Source of the DNA: Limanda limanda
Taxonomy: Eukaryota; Chordata; Actinopteri; Pleuronectiformes; Pleuronectidae
Assembly (NCBI RefSeq): GCF_963576545.1
Contig: NW_026870395.1
Location: 186,001 to 250,000 of the forward strand
DNA length: 64,000 bases
Reading direction: 5' to 3'
This document shows positions 62,989-64,000 of this stretch, one piece after another. Positions within the stretch are counted from its first letter, which is position 1; each line of letters begins with the position of its first letter. The position numbers were made by a program, and so were the translations under genes. Below the pieces are notes generated by a model that was given only the letters and a program-made list of their open reading frames with translations, made no database searches and was not told where the DNA came from.

Positions 62989-64000
62989 ACCCCATTTAGT
63001 GGGGGTAGAGCCTACTTGCAAGTCTCTCCGACCTTCACAAAAAAAGTTATTCAAGAATATCTCTTTCTCCTATGTGCTTTCATCCCTAACCCTAACCCTA
63101 ACCCTTCCGAAAGTCGGAGAAGCTCAAGGATGGTACCGATCGATGTGCGCTACCCCATTTAGTGGGGGTAGAGCCTACTTGCAAGTCTCTCCGACCTTCA
63201 CAAAAAAAGTTATTCAAGAATATCTCCTCAGATTTGGGGGAATTTCGTCGGTCGACCTCTTCCGAAGGTCGTACAAGCTCGGGGATGGTACCAATCGATC
63301 CGCAGGACCCAAATTAGTCCAGATGCAACCACTTTCCAAGTCTCTCCGACCTTCACAAAAAAAGTTATTCAAGAATATCTCTTTCTCCTATGTGCTTTCA
63401 TCCCTAACCCTAACCCTAACCCTTCCGAAAGTCGGAGAAGCTCAAGGATGGTACCGATCGATGCGCGCAACCCCATTTAGTGGGGGTAGAGCCTACTTGC
63501 AAGTCTCTCCGACCTTCACAAAAAAAGTTATTCAAGAATATCTCTTTCTCCTATGTGCTTTCATCCCTAACCCTAACCCTAACCCTTCCGAAAGTCGGAG
63601 AAGCTCAAGGATGGTACCGATCGATGCGCGCTACCCCATTTAGTGGGGGTAGAGCCTACTTGCAAGTCTCTCCGACCTTCACAAAAAAAGTTATTCAAGA
63701 ATATCTCTTTCTCCTATGTGCTTTCATCCCTAACCCTAACCCTAACCCTTCCGAAAGTCGGAGAAGCTCAAGGATGGTACCGATCGATGCGCGCTACCCC
63801 ATTTAGTGGGGGTAGAGCCTACTTGCAAGTCTCTCCGACCTTCACAAAAAAAGTTATTCAAGAATATCTCCTCAGATTTGGGGGAATTTCGTCGGTCGAC
63901 CTCTTCCGAAGGTCGTACAAGCTCGGGGATGGTACCAATCGATCCGCAGGACCCAAATTAGTCCAGATGCAACCACTTTCCAAGTCTCTCCGACCTTCAC
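62989..64000 (+). repeat. Array segment 10: rearranged start of a third copy
   Basis: Unit order 1 2 1 1, then a partial dimer. The stretch from the GCGCGTTACC junction near 62826 onward follows 50586 and 58479 in unit order, including the unusual CAAC-ended dimer followed by a monomer (63152-63469, compare 50912-51229 and 58805-59122). It does not follow the starts of the 8-kb copies. The higher-order pattern is therefore joined out of register here. Confidence 0.8.
63796..64000 (+). repeat. Incomplete dimer at the right edge
   Basis: A complete B half (63796-63950), followed by the ACCCAAATTA leader and the first part of the core of an A half, cut off by the window end. The array continues. 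Confidence 0.95.

Larger units (their letters stand above)
1..64000 (+). repeat. Telomere-motif-bearing satellite array filling the whole window
   Basis: The window is a head-to-tail array of one satellite family with no unique sequence and no inversion. Units begin at ACCCCATTTA. Measuring from one such start to the next gives 104 dimers (318 bp) and 189 monomers (163 bp) between 3 and 63795. The sum is exact after counting 15 contracted units (6 bp short), one unit with 5 extra bases and one unit 1 base short. Bases 1-2 are the tail of a preceding unit, so the array continues past both edges. The uniform direction, TTAGGG-type motif in each A monomer and nucleosome-scale unit length suggest subtelomeric or telomere-associated heterochromatin in a eukaryote. 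A centromeric or minichromosomal satellite is an alternative. The repeat nature is certain; the chromosomal location is inference. Confidence 0.98.

Noticed and set aside
30..63806. Over a hundred overlapping + strand open frames of about 60-320 codons, many starting at the GTG in TTTAGTGGGGG
   Set aside because: They are one repeat read in successive frames. The 163-bp unit shifts frame each time, starts are mostly GTG, stops always fall at the same TAG of the next leader, and the telomeric block is read as Asn-Pro or Thr-Leu repeats depending on frame. Nothing indicates coding selection.
1..64000. CRISPR-like regular repeats (a 45-bp identical core with regular spacing)
   Set aside because: The intervening 110-118 bp are near-identical copies, not unique spacers, and there are no cas genes.
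1..64000. A true telomere terminus
   Set aside because: The telomeric motif never exceeds 3.5 repeats in a row and the array continues past both edges.
1..64000. Transposon or retroelement array
   Set aside because: No transposase or reverse transcriptase frame, no terminal repeats, no target-site duplications and no interruption of unit spacing.
1..64000. rRNA, tRNA or other RNA genes within the repeat unit
   Set aside because: No cloverleaf, conserved rRNA segment or RNA polymerase III box arrangement was recognisable in either monomer; the hairpins seen are short and variable.
1..64000. Assigning a species or clade
   Set aside because: TTAGGG-type telomeres occur in vertebrates, many fungi and several protist groups (African trypanosome minichromosomes also carry long satellites). 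I do not recognise this monomer, so a name would be a guess.

Overview
The whole 64 kb is one uninterrupted, single-orientation satellite DNA array. I see no gene, RNA gene, transposon or unique sequence anywhere in it. The array has two related monomers. Monomer A (163 bp) carries a block of telomere-type repeats, (CCCTAA)3CCC on the + strand, which is (GGGTTA)3GGG on the - strand. Monomer B (155 bp) lacks that block. B never occurs alone: each B is followed by an A with a distinct 30-bp leader, giving a 318-bp B-A dimer. With units started at ACCCCATTTA, bases 3-63795 resolve into 104 dimers and 189 single A monomers. The lengths add up exactly once 15 six-base contractions of the telomeric block, one 5-bp duplication and one 1-bp deletion are counted. 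A last, incomplete dimer runs off the right edge.

Organism: a TTAGGG-type telomere motif inside a nucleosome-sized satellite (about 47% GC in the A consensus, hand count) points to a eukaryote with TTAGGG telomeres. The likely setting is a subtelomere, a telomere-associated array or a satellite-rich small chromosome. The lineage cannot be told from this sequence. The CCCTAA strand reads left to right, as it would at the left end of a chromosome, but no chromosome end is present.

Layout (2 = dimer, 1 = A monomer, c = contracted telomeric block, v = four-substitution variant). 1-5118: dimer-rich, with an exact-looking 1,918-bp tandem duplication. 5119-25210: mostly a 2-1 rhythm (481 bp). 25211-43507: repeated modules of about 800 bp (1-1c-1-2), a 1,451-bp tandem duplication, a dispersed variant monomer and a cluster of contractions near 39-40 kb. 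43508-64000: fewer dimers and a large higher-order repeat of 8,056 bp (47040-55095), repeated as 7,893 bp (55096-62988) with one monomer missing, then a rearranged continuation.

The long GTG-started open frames that tile the + strand are by-products of a stop-poor repeat and are not annotated as genes. The most interesting signal is the telomeric block itself. It sits at a fixed place in every A monomer with four C/G tracts, the minimum for an intramolecular telomeric G-quadruplex. It is sometimes shortened by one repeat and never lengthened among 293 copies.
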